Below are positions 18,852 to 27,287 of a stretch of DNA of 64,000 nucleotides, one piece after another. Position 1 is the stretch's first letter; every line of letters starts with the position of its first letter. A program made the translations under genes and the position numbers. The stretch covers positions 124,001 to 188,000 of the forward strand of contig NZ_JXQV01000003.1 in the NCBI RefSeq assembly GCF_000834635.1, written 5' to 3'. The DNA is from Agrobacterium tumefaciens. GTDB lineage: Bacteria; Pseudomonadota; Alphaproteobacteria; Rhizobiales; Rhizobiaceae. The notes beneath the pieces are model-generated. The model did no database searches and was not told the DNA's origin. It saw nothing but the letters and a program-made list of their open reading frames with translations.

Positions 18852-20822
18852 GTGTTCAACGACGACCTTCGCAAATCGGCACATGCGGGCGAGCATGATC
18901 GCCGCGACGAGCTGATGGCTGCCAATCGCCTGCTCGGGCGCGTCATTTCCTGCACCGGTTCCCGTGCCACCATTTCAGCCACCACCGAACCCGGCAAGAC
19001 CGACCTTGCGGAACTCTGGTCTGTGGGCCGGCTCATTTCCATTGATCTGGGCGAAACACGGGTCGCCGCCCTCACCTATGCCATGCGAACCGATCAGGTT
19101 GAATGGTCGAACGAGCGGCACAATACGCTCCTGATAGAGGTGGAGCTTCTCGGCGAAATCCGTCCAACGGCGGAGGGTATCGAACGCTTCTCGACCGGCA
19201 TCTCGCGCTACCCTTATCTCGGCGCCGTCGCCCATCGCATCCGATCCAGCGATCTGATGCGGATTTACGAAACGCAGGAAGCGGGCGCATGTGTCGTCGG
19301 GCGCCTGACGCAGGATGACACGATCGATGCGACGATCAGCATTCCGCAGATGCTGTCCAAGCACTTCGCCGTCCTCGGCTCCACCGGCGTCGGCAAATCG
19401 ACCGCCGTGTCGCTGCTGCTGAGCAAGGCGATTTCCAAAGACCCGAAGCTGCGCGTCCTTATTCTCGATCCGCACAATGAATATGCCGCAGCCTTCCCGA
19501 TGACCTCAGTCGTCATCGATACGGATACGCTGGACCTGCCCTTCTGGCTGATGAAGCTGGAGGAGTTCACCGAAGTTCTCTATCGCGGCCGCAAACCCGT
19601 GGCCGAAGAGCTGGACGTTTTGCGCGATCTGATACCGGAAGCCAAACGCGCCTTTCGCGGCGCAGATAACTCCGTCATGCGCCGCGCCTCGGAAAAGTCC
19701 TCGCTCACGGCAGATACGCCGGTGCCTTACCGAATAGCCGATCTTCTGGCGCTGATCGATGAACGGATCGGGCGGCTGGAAGGCCGGGATGAGAAGCCTG
19801 CGCTGCGAACCCTGAAGATGCGCATCATGGCCGCCATCAATGATCCGCGCTACCACTTCATGTTCTCCAACAGCACGATTACCGATACGATCATGGAAAC
19901 CGTTGCGCATATCTTCCGCGTGCCGGGAGAAGGCAAACCGATTTCCGTGTTCCAGCTCGCAGGCATTCCGTCCGAAGTGGTGAACTCGGTCGCGTCGGTT
20001 CTATGCCGCATGGCGTTTGAGCTGGCCTTGTGGAGCCAGGGCGCCATCCACACGCTAGTCGTCTGCGAAGAAGCCCACCGATACGTCCCGGCAGATCCCG
20101 CTCTCGGCTTCTTCCCAACCCGTCAGGCCATTGCCCGTATTGCCAAGGAAGGCCGCAAATACGGCGTGTCGCTCGGCATCATCACCCAGCGTCCCGGTGA
20201 ACTGGACCAGACGATCCTGTCGCAGTGTTCCACCGTGTTTGCCATGCGGCTTTCCAACGAAAACGACCAGGAAATCATCCGCTCGGCCATTCCCAACTCG
20301 TCCGTTTCCACCACCAGCTTTCTGTCGTCCATCGGCAATGGTGAGGCCATCGCCTTTGGTGAGGCGATCAGCGTGCCGATGCGCATCAAGTTTGACCGCG
20401 TCGCCGCACACAGCCTGCCCAAGGCCAATGGCATCATGCCGCACATTGCCGAAGATACGCCTGATACGGTTGACCTTCGCTCCATCGTCAAACGCATGCG
20501 CGCCGTCACCGGTCCCGATATTTCCGGCTTCCGCCAGAGCTATGACGCAACAATGGCTCAGGATGCTGAGGAAGAAGAGTTCGATAGCTGGAAAAGCACG
20601 TTGAACGAAGAGAGCAGCGGAAACGAACCCTATCGGCCCGAAATGCTGCCGCGCAGTTCGGGGTTTGCCCCAAAGCCGCAGATGCCACAGCGACCGGCTG
20701 CAACCGAACCACAGTCTCGGCTTGGTCCGGTTGCGCCGCAGCCGTATAGTCAGGAGCAGCGGCCTTCTTTGCGTGACAGCTTGCTTAAGACGCCTCTCGG
20801 CAGTCTCTATAAGAAAGACTGA
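18852..20822 (+). CDS. HerA-like ATPase/helicase (DUF87-type)
   Basis: 656 residues starting at GTG with AGGGG six bases upstream. The N-terminal HAS-barrel (LLGRVISCTGSRATIS) is typical of HerA. GSTGVGKSTAVSLLLSKA near residue 178 is Walker A, LILDPHNEYAAAF the following strand, and TLVVCEEAHRYVP near 400 Walker B. RIAKEGRKYGVSLGIITQRPGELDQTILSQCSTVFAMRLSN carries sensor and arginine-finger regions. HerA proteins form hexameric rings that move DNA, in archaea with the NurA nuclease. No nuclease gene is adjacent here. The last 100 residues are Pro/Gln/Arg-rich and probably disordered. Confidence 0.88.
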   Translation: MFNDDLRKSAHAGEHDRRDELMAANRLLGRVISCTGSRATISATTEPGKTDLAELWSVGRLISIDLGETRVAALTYAMRTDQVEWSNERHNTLLIEVELLGEIRPTAEGIERFSTGISRYPYLGAVAHRIRSSDLMRIYETQEAGACVVGRLTQDDTIDATISIPQMLSKHFAVLGSTGVGKSTAVSLLLSKAISKDPKLRVLILDPHNEYAAAFPMTSVVIDTDTLDLPFWLMKLEEFTEVLYRGRKPVAEELDVLRDLIPEAKRAFRGADNSVMRRASEKSSLTADTPVPYRIADLLALIDERIGRLEGRDEKPALRTLKMRIMAAINDPRYHFMFSNSTITDTIMETVAHIFRVPGEGKPISVFQLAGIPSEVVNSVASVLCRMAFELALWSQGAIHTLVVCEEAHRYVPADPALGFFPTRQAIARIAKEGRKYGVSLGIITQRPGELDQTILSQCSTVFAMRLSNENDQEIIRSAIPNSSVSTTSFLSSIGNGEAIAFGEAISVPMRIKFDRVAAHSLPKANGIMPHIAEDTPDTVDLRSIVKRMRAVTGPDISGFRQSYDATMAQDAEEEEFDSWKSTLNEESSGNEPYRPEMLPRSSGFAPKPQMPQRPAATEPQSRLGPVAPQPYSQEQRPSLRDSLLKTPLGSLYKKD

Positions 20823-20839
20823 GACGGCAGGTTTCCTAT

Positions 20840-21763
20840 TTACCTGCGCAGCGTCACGCCGCCGCTGCGCAACGGGTCCACCCGCTCCCAGTCCTCGCCC
20901 ATCTGGTTGCGGAACCACGTCATCTGTCTCTTGGCGTATTGGCGCGTCGCGGCAGCGGATTTCTCAATCACCTCTGCCTGCGTCATCCTTCCTGCCAGCA
21001 TCTCGGCAATCTGCGAAACGCCAATGGCTTTCATGGCGGTTGCGTCGGGAGAAAGCTCCTGCGCCAGAAGCGCCTTTACCTCTTCCACCGCCCCGCTCTG
21101 CATCATCAAACCGAATCGATGATTGATTCGGTCATGCAGCACGCCTCTTTCCGGCAACACCACGAATTTTCTAGCCCGGTCGGGATCGATGATCACAGGC
21201 CCACGCGCCTGCTGGAACGTGCGGATGGATTGGCCCGTTGCTTCCATAACCTCCAGCGCACGCACAATGCGCTGCCCGTCGGTGGGTCGCAGGCTGGCGG
21301 TGGTTTCCGGGTCGCGCTGGGTAAGCTCTTCGTAAAGCCCAGCCGGTCCATTATCCACCAGACGCGCCCGATAGTTCTCGCGGATCTCTGCCGGAATGGC
21401 GGGCATATCGGACAGGCCGCCCGTCAAAGCCTTGAAATACAGCCCGGTGCCGCCAACAATTACCGGAAGGCGCTTCTCGCCCCGCAGCGTTTCGACAAGC
21501 GCCTGCACCTCGCGCAGCCACTGGCCGGTAGAATAAAGCTGCGCGGCAGGGACATGGCCATAAAGATGGTGCGTTACGTCCTCCATCTCATTTGGCGACG
21601 GACGTGCGGTGAGCACCTGCAATGTGTCATAAACCTGCATGCTGTCGGCATTGATAACGGCACCATTGTTCTCCCGCGCCCATTGAAGCGCAAGCGCGGA
21701 CTTGCCGCTTGCCGTCGGGCCGGTTATCAGGATCGCATCGAAGTCGTCATCAAGGTTTCTCAT
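20840..21763 (-). CDS. miaA: tRNA dimethylallyltransferase
   Basis: About 307 residues. It adds the dimethylallyl group to A37 of tRNAs reading codons that begin with U. LITGPTASGKSALALQWA is the P-loop near the N-terminus. GAVINADSMQVYDTLQVLTARPS, VGGTGLYFKAL and DGQRIVRALEVMEATGQS are family motifs, and TRQYAKRQMTWFRNQ is the tRNA-binding C-terminal motif. Two adjacent ATG codons (21766, 21763) can serve as start. I prefer the second because GAGAG is then better spaced. The frame is open upstream but would run through serB. Its start abuts that of divergent serB. Confidence 0.94.
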   Translation of the reverse strand: MRNLDDDFDAILITGPTASGKSALALQWARENNGAVINADSMQVYDTLQVLTARPSPNEMEDVTHHLYGHVPAAQLYSTGQWLREVQALVETLRGEKRLPVIVGGTGLYFKALTGGLSDMPAIPAEIRENYRARLVDNGPAGLYEELTQRDPETTASLRPTDGQRIVRALEVMEATGQSIRTFQQARGPVIIDPDRARKFVVLPERGVLHDRINHRFGLMMQSGAVEEVKALLAQELSPDATAMKAIGVSQIAEMLAGRMTQAEVIEKSAAATRQYAKRQMTWFRNQMGEDWERVDPLRSGGVTLRR

Positions 21764-21764
21764 C

Positions 21765-22655
21765 ATGGCTCTCGTTGCCACGCTTATCGCCAATCCGTCA
21801 AATCCTGTTCTGAATTCTACCATTGCGGAAAGCGCGGCCAGTGCACTGAACGCATCCGGGCTTTATTGGCTGGCGGATGGAATTGCGTGTGACCTGGTGT
21901 TGCGCGATGGCACGGATGTGGCAGCAGCCGAACGCGTGCTGCGCATGGCCATCGTCGACAGACCCATCGACATCGCCATTCAGGAGCAGGACCAACGCCG
22001 CAAGAAAATCCTGATCGCCGATATGGACTCGACCATGATCGGGCAGGAATGCATTGATGAGCTAGCCGCAGAAGTCGGCTTGAAAGAACAGGTCTCCATC
22101 ATCACGGCCCGCGCCATGAATGGCGAGATCGCCTTTGAGCCCGCGCTGCGTGAGCGCGTCGCCCTGCTCAAAGGCCTGCCGATCTCTGTCGTGGATGAGG
22201 TTATCGAAAAACGCATCACGCTGACACCAGGCGGTTTGGAGCTGATCGCGACCATGAAGGCCAAGGGGCATTACACAGCTCTGGTGTCCGGCGGCTTCAC
22301 CGTCTTCACCAGCCGCATCGCCGCCACGCTGGGCTTCGATGAAAACCGCGCCAATATTCTGGGCGAGGAAGACGGGCTACTGGATGGCACCGTTGCCGAA
22401 CCCATTCTCGGCAAGCAGGCCAAGGTCGATGCCCTGAACGATATCGCCACGAAGCTTGGCATTTCACCTGAGGACGCGATGGCGGTGGGCGATGGCGCCA
22501 ATGATCTGGGCATGCTGCATCTGGCAGGTGCCGGCGTTGCGCTTCATGCCAAACCGGCTGTTGCAGCTGAGGCCAAGATCCGCATTGGTCACAGCGATCT
22601 CACCGCACTTCTTTATCTTCAGGGCTACAGAAAGTCAGACTTCGTTACTCCATGA
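21765..22655 (+). CDS. serB: Phosphoserine phosphatase
   Basis: A 296-residue HAD-family phosphatase catalysing the last step of serine synthesis. DMDST at residues 86-90 carries the nucleophilic Asp86 and acid/base Asp88. LVSGGFTVFTSRIAATLGFDENRAN gives motif II and the helical cap boundary. AVGDGANDLGMLHLAGAGVALHAKP gives motifs III-IV. The N-terminal 80 residues are an ACT-like extension as in other rhizobial SerB proteins. AAGG lies nine bases before the ATG. The last bases overlap the next gene's start by four (ATGA). Confidence 0.95.
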   Translation: MALVATLIANPSNPVLNSTIAESAASALNASGLYWLADGIACDLVLRDGTDVAAAERVLRMAIVDRPIDIAIQEQDQRRKKILIADMDSTMIGQECIDELAAEVGLKEQVSIITARAMNGEIAFEPALRERVALLKGLPISVVDEVIEKRITLTPGGLELIATMKAKGHYTALVSGGFTVFTSRIAATLGFDENRANILGEEDGLLDGTVAEPILGKQAKVDALNDIATKLGISPEDAMAVGDGANDLGMLHLAGAGVALHAKPAVAAEAKIRIGHSDLTALLYLQGYRKSDFVTP

Positions 22656-23209
22656 TTATATGTGGAACACCGAGGCTCATTCTGCGCGACTGGAAGCCAG
22701 TTGATCGCCATCTTTTTCGACTCATCAATGCCGATCCCAAGGTGATGGAATTTTTCCCCACCAGTCGCAGCCATGCCGAGTCAGACGCCACAATGGCGCG
22801 CACCAACGAGATGATCCACGCCACCGGCTATGGTTTCTATGCCGTCCAATTGCGTGAAACGGGCGAAGCCATAGGCTTTTGCGGCATAGCGCCCGCCAAT
22901 CTGGATGGCATATTTGCCGATAGCGCGCTCGAAATAGGCTGGCGTCTCGCACCGCGCTTCTGGGGCCATGGCTATGTCACGGAAGCAGCGAAATCATTGC
23001 TCGCCATGGCGTTCGATGAAAAGAGGATACCGGAAATCGTCTCTTTCGCGGTTCAGGACAATCACCGCTCGATTGCCGTGATGAAGCGCATCGGCCTCAT
23101 CCGTGATGTATCGCGGGACTTCATCCATCCCCGCGTGCCGGAAACGCACCCTCACCTCATGCCGCACGTCACTTACGCGCAGACCATGGACGGGTGGAAC
23201 GGGAAATAG
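22652..23209 (+). CDS. GNAT family N-acetyltransferase (RimJ/RimL-like)
   Basis: 185 residues. TPRLILRDWKPVDRHLFRLINADPKVMEFFP is the standard start of RimJ/RimL-type acetyltransferases. YVTEAAKSLLAMAFDE holds the acetyl-CoA binding helix, and VQDNHRSIAVMKRIGLI is the conserved C-terminal motif. It acylates an amine, either a protein N-terminus or a small molecule, from acetyl-CoA. The start codon overlaps the serB stop (ATGA), so translation is probably coupled. The substrate is unknown. Confidence 0.88.
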   Translation: MIICGTPRLILRDWKPVDRHLFRLINADPKVMEFFPTSRSHAESDATMARTNEMIHATGYGFYAVQLRETGEAIGFCGIAPANLDGIFADSALEIGWRLAPRFWGHGYVTEAAKSLLAMAFDEKRIPEIVSFAVQDNHRSIAVMKRIGLIRDVSRDFIHPRVPETHPHLMPHVTYAQTMDGWNGK

Positions 23210-23223
23210 ATGGTCGGCTGGCT

Positions 23224-23436
23224 TCAGCCCTTATTGTCGTGGTCGCCCTCTGCATCGCCCTTATCGAGCTTGCCCTGATCCAGCGCACGGATTGCCTTGT
23301 CATTCAAGGCAGATGTCAGATTTTTTTCGGCTTTGGTACGACCGAAAGTCAGGCGGTTCTGCTCCGCCTGCTTTTCTTTTTCAGACCTAGTCTTTTGTTT
23401 GCGAAACTGGCGCAGATTGACGATATCGCCTGTCAA
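23224..23436 (-). CDS. DUF4169 family small basic protein
   Basis: 70 residues starting at TTG (23436), with AGGAG six bases upstream. The frame is open a little further up, but that part overlaps nothing useful. MTGDIVNLRQFRKQKTRSEKEKQAEQNRLTFGRTKAEKNLT is the DUF4169 pattern, a highly charged, probably helical protein with no known function. It follows sspB by 27 bases on the same strand and is probably co-transcribed with it. The pairing with sspB and ssrA hints at a role in tagging or proteolysis, but nothing in the sequence proves that. Confidence 0.8.
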   Translation of the reverse strand: MTGDIVNLRQFRKQKTRSEKEKQAEQNRLTFGRTKAEKNLTSALNDKAIRALDQGKLDKGDAEGDHDNKG

Positions 23437-23463
23437 AACAATCTCCTGATCCGCGCCGTGCAA

Positions 23464-23973
23464 TCACTTGTTCTTGCGGAAGGCGTCCAGCGAAACAACA
23501 GAACCGGCCTTCTTTTCCTCGTCCGGCTTCGCCTCGTCAGAAGGTGCCGCCTTGGCTTCTGCTGAAACGGGATAAGCAGTGATTTCCGCTTCCACGACCT
23601 CTTCCTCGTCAGCAAGCGGAACATCGAATTCAAGCTCGAAGTTCACGGAAGGATCGTAAAAACCCCTGATGGCATTGAAAGGAATGACCAGCTTTTCAGG
23701 CGTATCGGAGAAGGACAGGCCAATCTCGAACTGTGTTTCAGTAACCTTCATGTCCCAGAACTGGTGCTGGATAACGATAGTCATCTGCTCGGCATATTTG
23801 GACTTCAAATGCTGTGAAATCCGAACGCCCGGCGCGCCAGTCAGGAAGGTGATGAAAAAGTGATGGTCGCCCGGCAGCCTCGTCGTCGCCGCAACTTCGC
23901 TCAATACCTTGCGAATAACGCCGCGAAGGGCATCCTGTGCGAGAATGTCGTAACGGATATGATCCTGCCCCAT
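23464..23973 (-). CDS. sspB: ClpXP adaptor protein SspB (alphaproteobacterial type)
   Basis: 169 residues. The folded domain (about 1-125; MGQDHIRYDILAQDALRGVIRKVL, DHHFFITFLTGAPGVRIS, YAEQMTIVIQHQFWDM, VTETQFEIGLSFSDTPEKLVIPFNAI) binds the N-terminal part of ssrA tags. An acidic, flexible linker follows. The end SVVSLDAFRKNK is the XB motif that docks on the ClpX N-domain. It delivers stalled-ribosome products to ClpXP. The tmRNA gene that makes those tags ends about 150 bases upstream on the same strand, so tag maker and tag reader are adjacent. Confidence 0.93.
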   Translation of the reverse strand: MGQDHIRYDILAQDALRGVIRKVLSEVAATTRLPGDHHFFITFLTGAPGVRISQHLKSKYAEQMTIVIQHQFWDMKVTETQFEIGLSFSDTPEKLVIPFNAIRGFYDPSVNFELEFDVPLADEEEVVEAEITAYPVSAEAKAAPSDEAKPDEEKKAGSVVSLDAFRKNK

Positions 23974-24120
23974 ACGGTCCTGTCTTTCCTATTCGAACGT
24001 CTTTTAACCAAGTATACGCAATGTCTTACATCGCAGCAACGGAAAAGCCCCGCGCTGGCCGAGTCATTTCACCACATAAGCAATTCTGGTTATCTTATAA
24101 ACAAGTCTGGCGAAATGGAG

Positions 24121-24455
24121 AAGGTGGAGGTTTCTGTTGCCAGGTACCTCCGAACCCCGCCTTACGGGGCTAACCGTAAGGGCTTAAGTCGGAATTCCCA
24201 CACCGCCATTAGGCAGCGAGAGCGTATTCCTTAGCGTTGTTGTCATTTGCAACTACACTTGTGACCCGATAACGGCGGTATCATGCCGAGCAAAAGTTCG
24301 ATCTTTACACCCTTGTCGATCCTATTTCGCCCCCATCAAAAGCGGGCCACCCAAAGCGGGGGCCAGTTTTTGGTGGAGGCGCCGGGTACCGCCCCCGGGT
24401 CCAATAGGCTTATTCCATCGACCGTTTATCGCCATAGCCGGATTTGCACCCGGCA
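24121..24455 (-). ncRNA. ssrA: Transfer-messenger RNA, circularly permuted two-piece form
   Basis: The acceptor piece comes first and ends GCGCCTCCACCA with its CCA at 24373-24371. After a spacer of about 36 bases the coding piece begins GGGGGCGAAATAGG at 24334. The two ends pair as a 7-bp acceptor stem with G-U at the third pair, the alanine identity signal. The resume frame at 24250-24209 reads ANDNNAKEYALAA and stop. A final hairpin GGAGGT/ACCTCC ends near 24126. The outer boundaries are estimates: the 5' end is set by a possible TATATG -10 box at 24466-24461. The RNA rescues stalled ribosomes together with SmpB. Confidence 0.93.
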
Positions 24456-24668
24456 AGGCTCATATAGGCGCATAACGCGCCCGAGAAAAGGGGCTTCGTG
24501 ACATTTCCATGAAGCGAGGAGGGCAAATCCCGACACGCCATGCGTTTCATCACTCTCTGATGCCAGCATTTGCGAAACCAGAATCCGGGGGAAGAGGCTT
24601 TCTAAGTCTGGTTCCGCCGCTGCAAAAGCTTATAATGGGCACATATATGGAATCGGTGGCGGACTGTT

Positions 24669-25463
24669 ATGAAGCAATATCTCGATCTTCTTGCGCATGT
24701 GATGGACGCTGGCAGCGACCGTGGCGACCGTACCGGCACCGGCACGCGCTCCGTTTTCGGATACCAGATGCGGTTTGATCTGTCGGAAGGCTTTCCGGTT
24801 CTGACCACCAAGAAGCTGCATCTTCGCTCCATCATTCACGAGCTGCTGTGGTTCCTAAAGGGCGACACAAACATCGCCTATCTCAAGGAAAATGGCGTTT
24901 CCATCTGGGATGAATGGGCGGATGAAAACGGCAATCTCGGCCCTGTCTATGGCGCGCAATGGCGCTCCTGGCCAGCACCCGATGGCCGCCACATCGATCA
25001 GATCGCGCTTTTGATGGAGAGCCTGAAGGTCAATCCGAACTCACGACGCCACATCGTCTCCGCCTGGAACCCGGCGCTGGTCGATGACATGGCGCTGCCG
25101 CCCTGCCATTGCCTGTTCCAGTTCTACGTGGCCGATGGCAAACTGTCCTGCCAACTCTACCAGCGCTCGGCAGATATTTTCCTCGGCGTCCCCTTTAACA
25201 TCGCGTCCTATGCCCTGCTGACGATGATGGTGGCGCAGGTGACGGGCCTAAAAGCCGGCGATTTCGTGCACACGCTGGGGGATGCGCATATTTACGCAAA
25301 CCACTTCGAGCAGGCCAAGCTGCAAATGACGCGTACGCCAAAGCCGCTACCCACCATGCGCCTTAACCCAGATGTGACGAGCCTGTTCGATTTCAAGTTC
25401 GGGGATTTTACGCTGGAAAATTATGAGGCCGATGCCTCCATCAAGGCACCGATCGCCGTATGA
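24669..25463 (+). CDS. thyA: Thymidylate synthase
   Basis: 264 residues, the same length as the E. coli enzyme. It methylates dUMP to dTMP with methylene-tetrahydrofolate and releases dihydrofolate. [38 protein letters not shown] is the N-terminal signature. [12 protein letters not shown] contains the catalytic Cys146, and [22 protein letters not shown] follows. The last codons overlap folA by four bases (ATGA). That fits the chemistry, since the product dihydrofolate is the folA substrate. A TATAAT at 24631-24636 may be the promoter -10, but I see no clean -35. Confidence 0.97.
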   Translation: MKQYLDLLAHVMDAGSDRGDRTGTGTRSVFGYQMRFDLSEGFPVLTTKKLHLRSIIHELLWFLKGDTNIAYLKENGVSIWDEWADENGNLGPVYGAQWRSWPAPDGRHIDQIALLMESLKVNPNSRRHIVSAWNPALVDDMALPPCHCLFQFYVADGKLSCQLYQRSADIFLGVPFNIASYALLTMMVAQVTGLKAGDFVHTLGDAHIYANHFEQAKLQMTRTPKPLPTMRLNPDVTSLFDFKFGDFTLENYEADASIKAPIAV

Positions 25464-25987
25464 GCAAGCCGCGCATCACGCTCATCGCCGCTGTTGCAGA
25501 AAACGGGGTTATTGGTCGCGATCTCGACATGCCCTGGAAGCTGTCCTCAGATCTCAAGCGCTTCAAGGCGCTGACCATGGGCAAGCCGATGATCATGGGT
25601 CGCAAGACATTCCTGTCCGTAGGCGAGCGGCCCCTGCCCGGTCGTCCACACATCATCATCAGCCGCAACCCGGATTATCGCCCCGCAGGTGTTGACGTGG
25701 TGTGGTCGCTCGAAGCTGCGCTTTCGTTTGCCGCAGACAAGGCCGCAGAGCTTGGTGTCGATGAGGTTTTTGTGGCCGGTGGTGGCGAAATCTACCGTCA
25801 GGCCATGCCCTTCGCCGATCAACTTTCCGTCACCCATGTTGAGGTCTCTCTGGAAGGCGATACATTTTTCCCAGAAATCGATCCCGCGCTTTTTGAAAAA
25901 ATCGATGAAATACCCTTGTCTGCCGGGGAAAAAGACAATTATCCGGTCAGATTCACGACGTACCGCAGATATCACGCATATCAGTGA
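25460..25987 (+). CDS. folA: Dihydrofolate reductase
   Basis: 175 residues. It reduces dihydrofolate to tetrahydrofolate with NADPH and is the trimethoprim target. [46 protein letters not shown] gives the Met20-type loop, the catalytic Asp (SDLKRFK) and the cofactor strand. [15 protein letters not shown] and [26 protein letters not shown] follow. It is translationally coupled to thyA through a four-base overlap. The hflK gene starts about 150 bases downstream and probably has its own promoter. Confidence 0.96.
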   Translation: MSKPRITLIAAVAENGVIGRDLDMPWKLSSDLKRFKALTMGKPMIMGRKTFLSVGERPLPGRPHIIISRNPDYRPAGVDVVWSLEAALSFAADKAAELGVDEVFVAGGGEIYRQAMPFADQLSVTHVEVSLEGDTFFPEIDPALFEKIDEIPLSAGEKDNYPVRFTTYRRYHAYQ

Positions 25988-26134
25988 AGTATTTACCGTG
26001 ATTGGGTATTAAGTTACCGCGTCTGCGTTGAAACGCACCCTTCTCCTTCTTATAACTGAGAGCACAGTCCCGTCTGGCATGCGATAGCGTGTTGGAGAGG
26101 GAGCGGGAGAGTTTTTTTAGCATAAGAGGTATGG

Positions 26135-27286
26135 ATGCCCTGGAGCAATCAGAATGGCGGCGGCGGCGGTGGCGGCGGCCCGTGGGGTGGCGGCGGTAAC
26201 GGCGGCAGCGGCGGCGGTGGTGGAAACAACCAGGGCGGCCCCTGGGGTCAGGGACCAAACCGTCCGCGTGGCGGCGGTGGTGGCGGCGGCAATGGCGGCC
26301 CACCCGACCTAGAAGAGATCATCCGTCGCAGTCAGGACCGTTTCAGAAACGTGCTTCCGGGCGGCATCAACGGTGGCGTCATCGCCATCCTCGCACTTGT
26401 GGTCCTCGCCTTTGTCGGCATCCAGTCCGTCTATACGGTTCAGCCGGATGAGCGCGGCGTAGAACTTCGCTTCGGCAAGCCGAAGGACGAAGTCTCGATG
26501 CCAGGCCTGCATTTCCACTTCTGGCCGATTGAAACTGTCGAGATCGTCAAGGTCACGGAACAGCAGCAAAACATTGGTGCGCGTGCAACATCGACAACAG
26601 CAGCAACCGGCGTGATGCTGACAGGCGACCAGAACATCGTCAACGTTCAGTTCTCCGTGCTTTATACGGTGTCTGATCCGAAGTCCTATCTCTTCAACGT
26701 CGATACACCTGCCCAGACCCTTCAGCAGGTCTCGGAAAGCGCGATGCGTGAAGTCGTTGGCCGTCGTCCGGCTCAGGACATCTTCCGTGATAACCGTCAG
26801 GCCATTGCGGCTGACGTTCGTGCCATTATTCAGGCTACGATGGACGGTTATGGCGCAGGCCTTTCGATCAATGCCGTGGCGATTGAAGATGCAGCCCCAC
26901 CACGTGAAGTGGCGGATGCCTTCGACGAAGTTCAGCGTGCCGAACAGGATGAGGATCGTTTCGTTCAGGAAGCCAACCAGTACGCCAACCAGAAACTGGG
27001 TGCCGCACGTGGTCAGGCAGCACAGATCGTTGAAGAAGCCACTGCCTATAAGGGCCGTGTCGTCAACGAAGCCAAGGGTGAAGCCCAGCGTTTCATCTCG
27101 ATTTACGACCAGTACCGGACTGCACCTGAGGTCACACGTGAGCGCATGTTCATCGAGACGATGGAGCAGGTTCTCAAGAATTCCAACAAGATCATCATTG
27201 ATGAAAAGCAGGGAGTGGTGCCGTATCTGCCTCTGAACGAGATCATGCGCGGCAATACCGGCGCGGCGCAGCAGGGAGGCAACTGA
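26135..27286 (+). CDS. hflK: HflK, FtsH modulator subunit (SPFH/band-7)
   Basis: 383 residues. The first 60 are a glycine-rich, probably disordered segment with PWG repeats. One membrane helix lies at about residues 75-97 (GGVIAILALVVLAFVGIQSVYTV). The periplasmic SPFH/band-7 domain starts VQPDERGVELRFGKPKDEV, and a long helix follows (EDRFVQEANQYANQKLGAARGQAAQIVEEATAYKGRVVNEAKGEA). With HflC it forms the cage around the FtsH protease and limits its access to membrane substrates. The stop is one base before the hflC start, so the two are co-translated in proportion. Confidence 0.95.
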   Translation: MPWSNQNGGGGGGGGPWGGGGNGGSGGGGGNNQGGPWGQGPNRPRGGGGGGGNGGPPDLEEIIRRSQDRFRNVLPGGINGGVIAILALVVLAFVGIQSVYTVQPDERGVELRFGKPKDEVSMPGLHFHFWPIETVEIVKVTEQQQNIGARATSTTAATGVMLTGDQNIVNVQFSVLYTVSDPKSYLFNVDTPAQTLQQVSESAMREVVGRRPAQDIFRDNRQAIAADVRAIIQATMDGYGAGLSINAVAIEDAAPPREVADAFDEVQRAEQDEDRFVQEANQYANQKLGAARGQAAQIVEEATAYKGRVVNEAKGEAQRFISIYDQYRTAPEVTRERMFIETMEQVLKNSNKIIIDEKQGVVPYLPLNEIMRGNTGAAQQGGN

Positions 27287-27287
27287 T

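Noticed and set aside
23860-24501. Several plus-strand open frames between sspB and thyA.
   Set aside because: The stretch is the tmRNA gene on the minus strand plus its promoter region. The frames have no protein character.
26147-26295. A run of GGC/GGT repeats that looks like a tandem repeat or a GC-rich array.
   Set aside because: It encodes the glycine-rich, disordered N-terminus of HflK, a known feature of that protein family.
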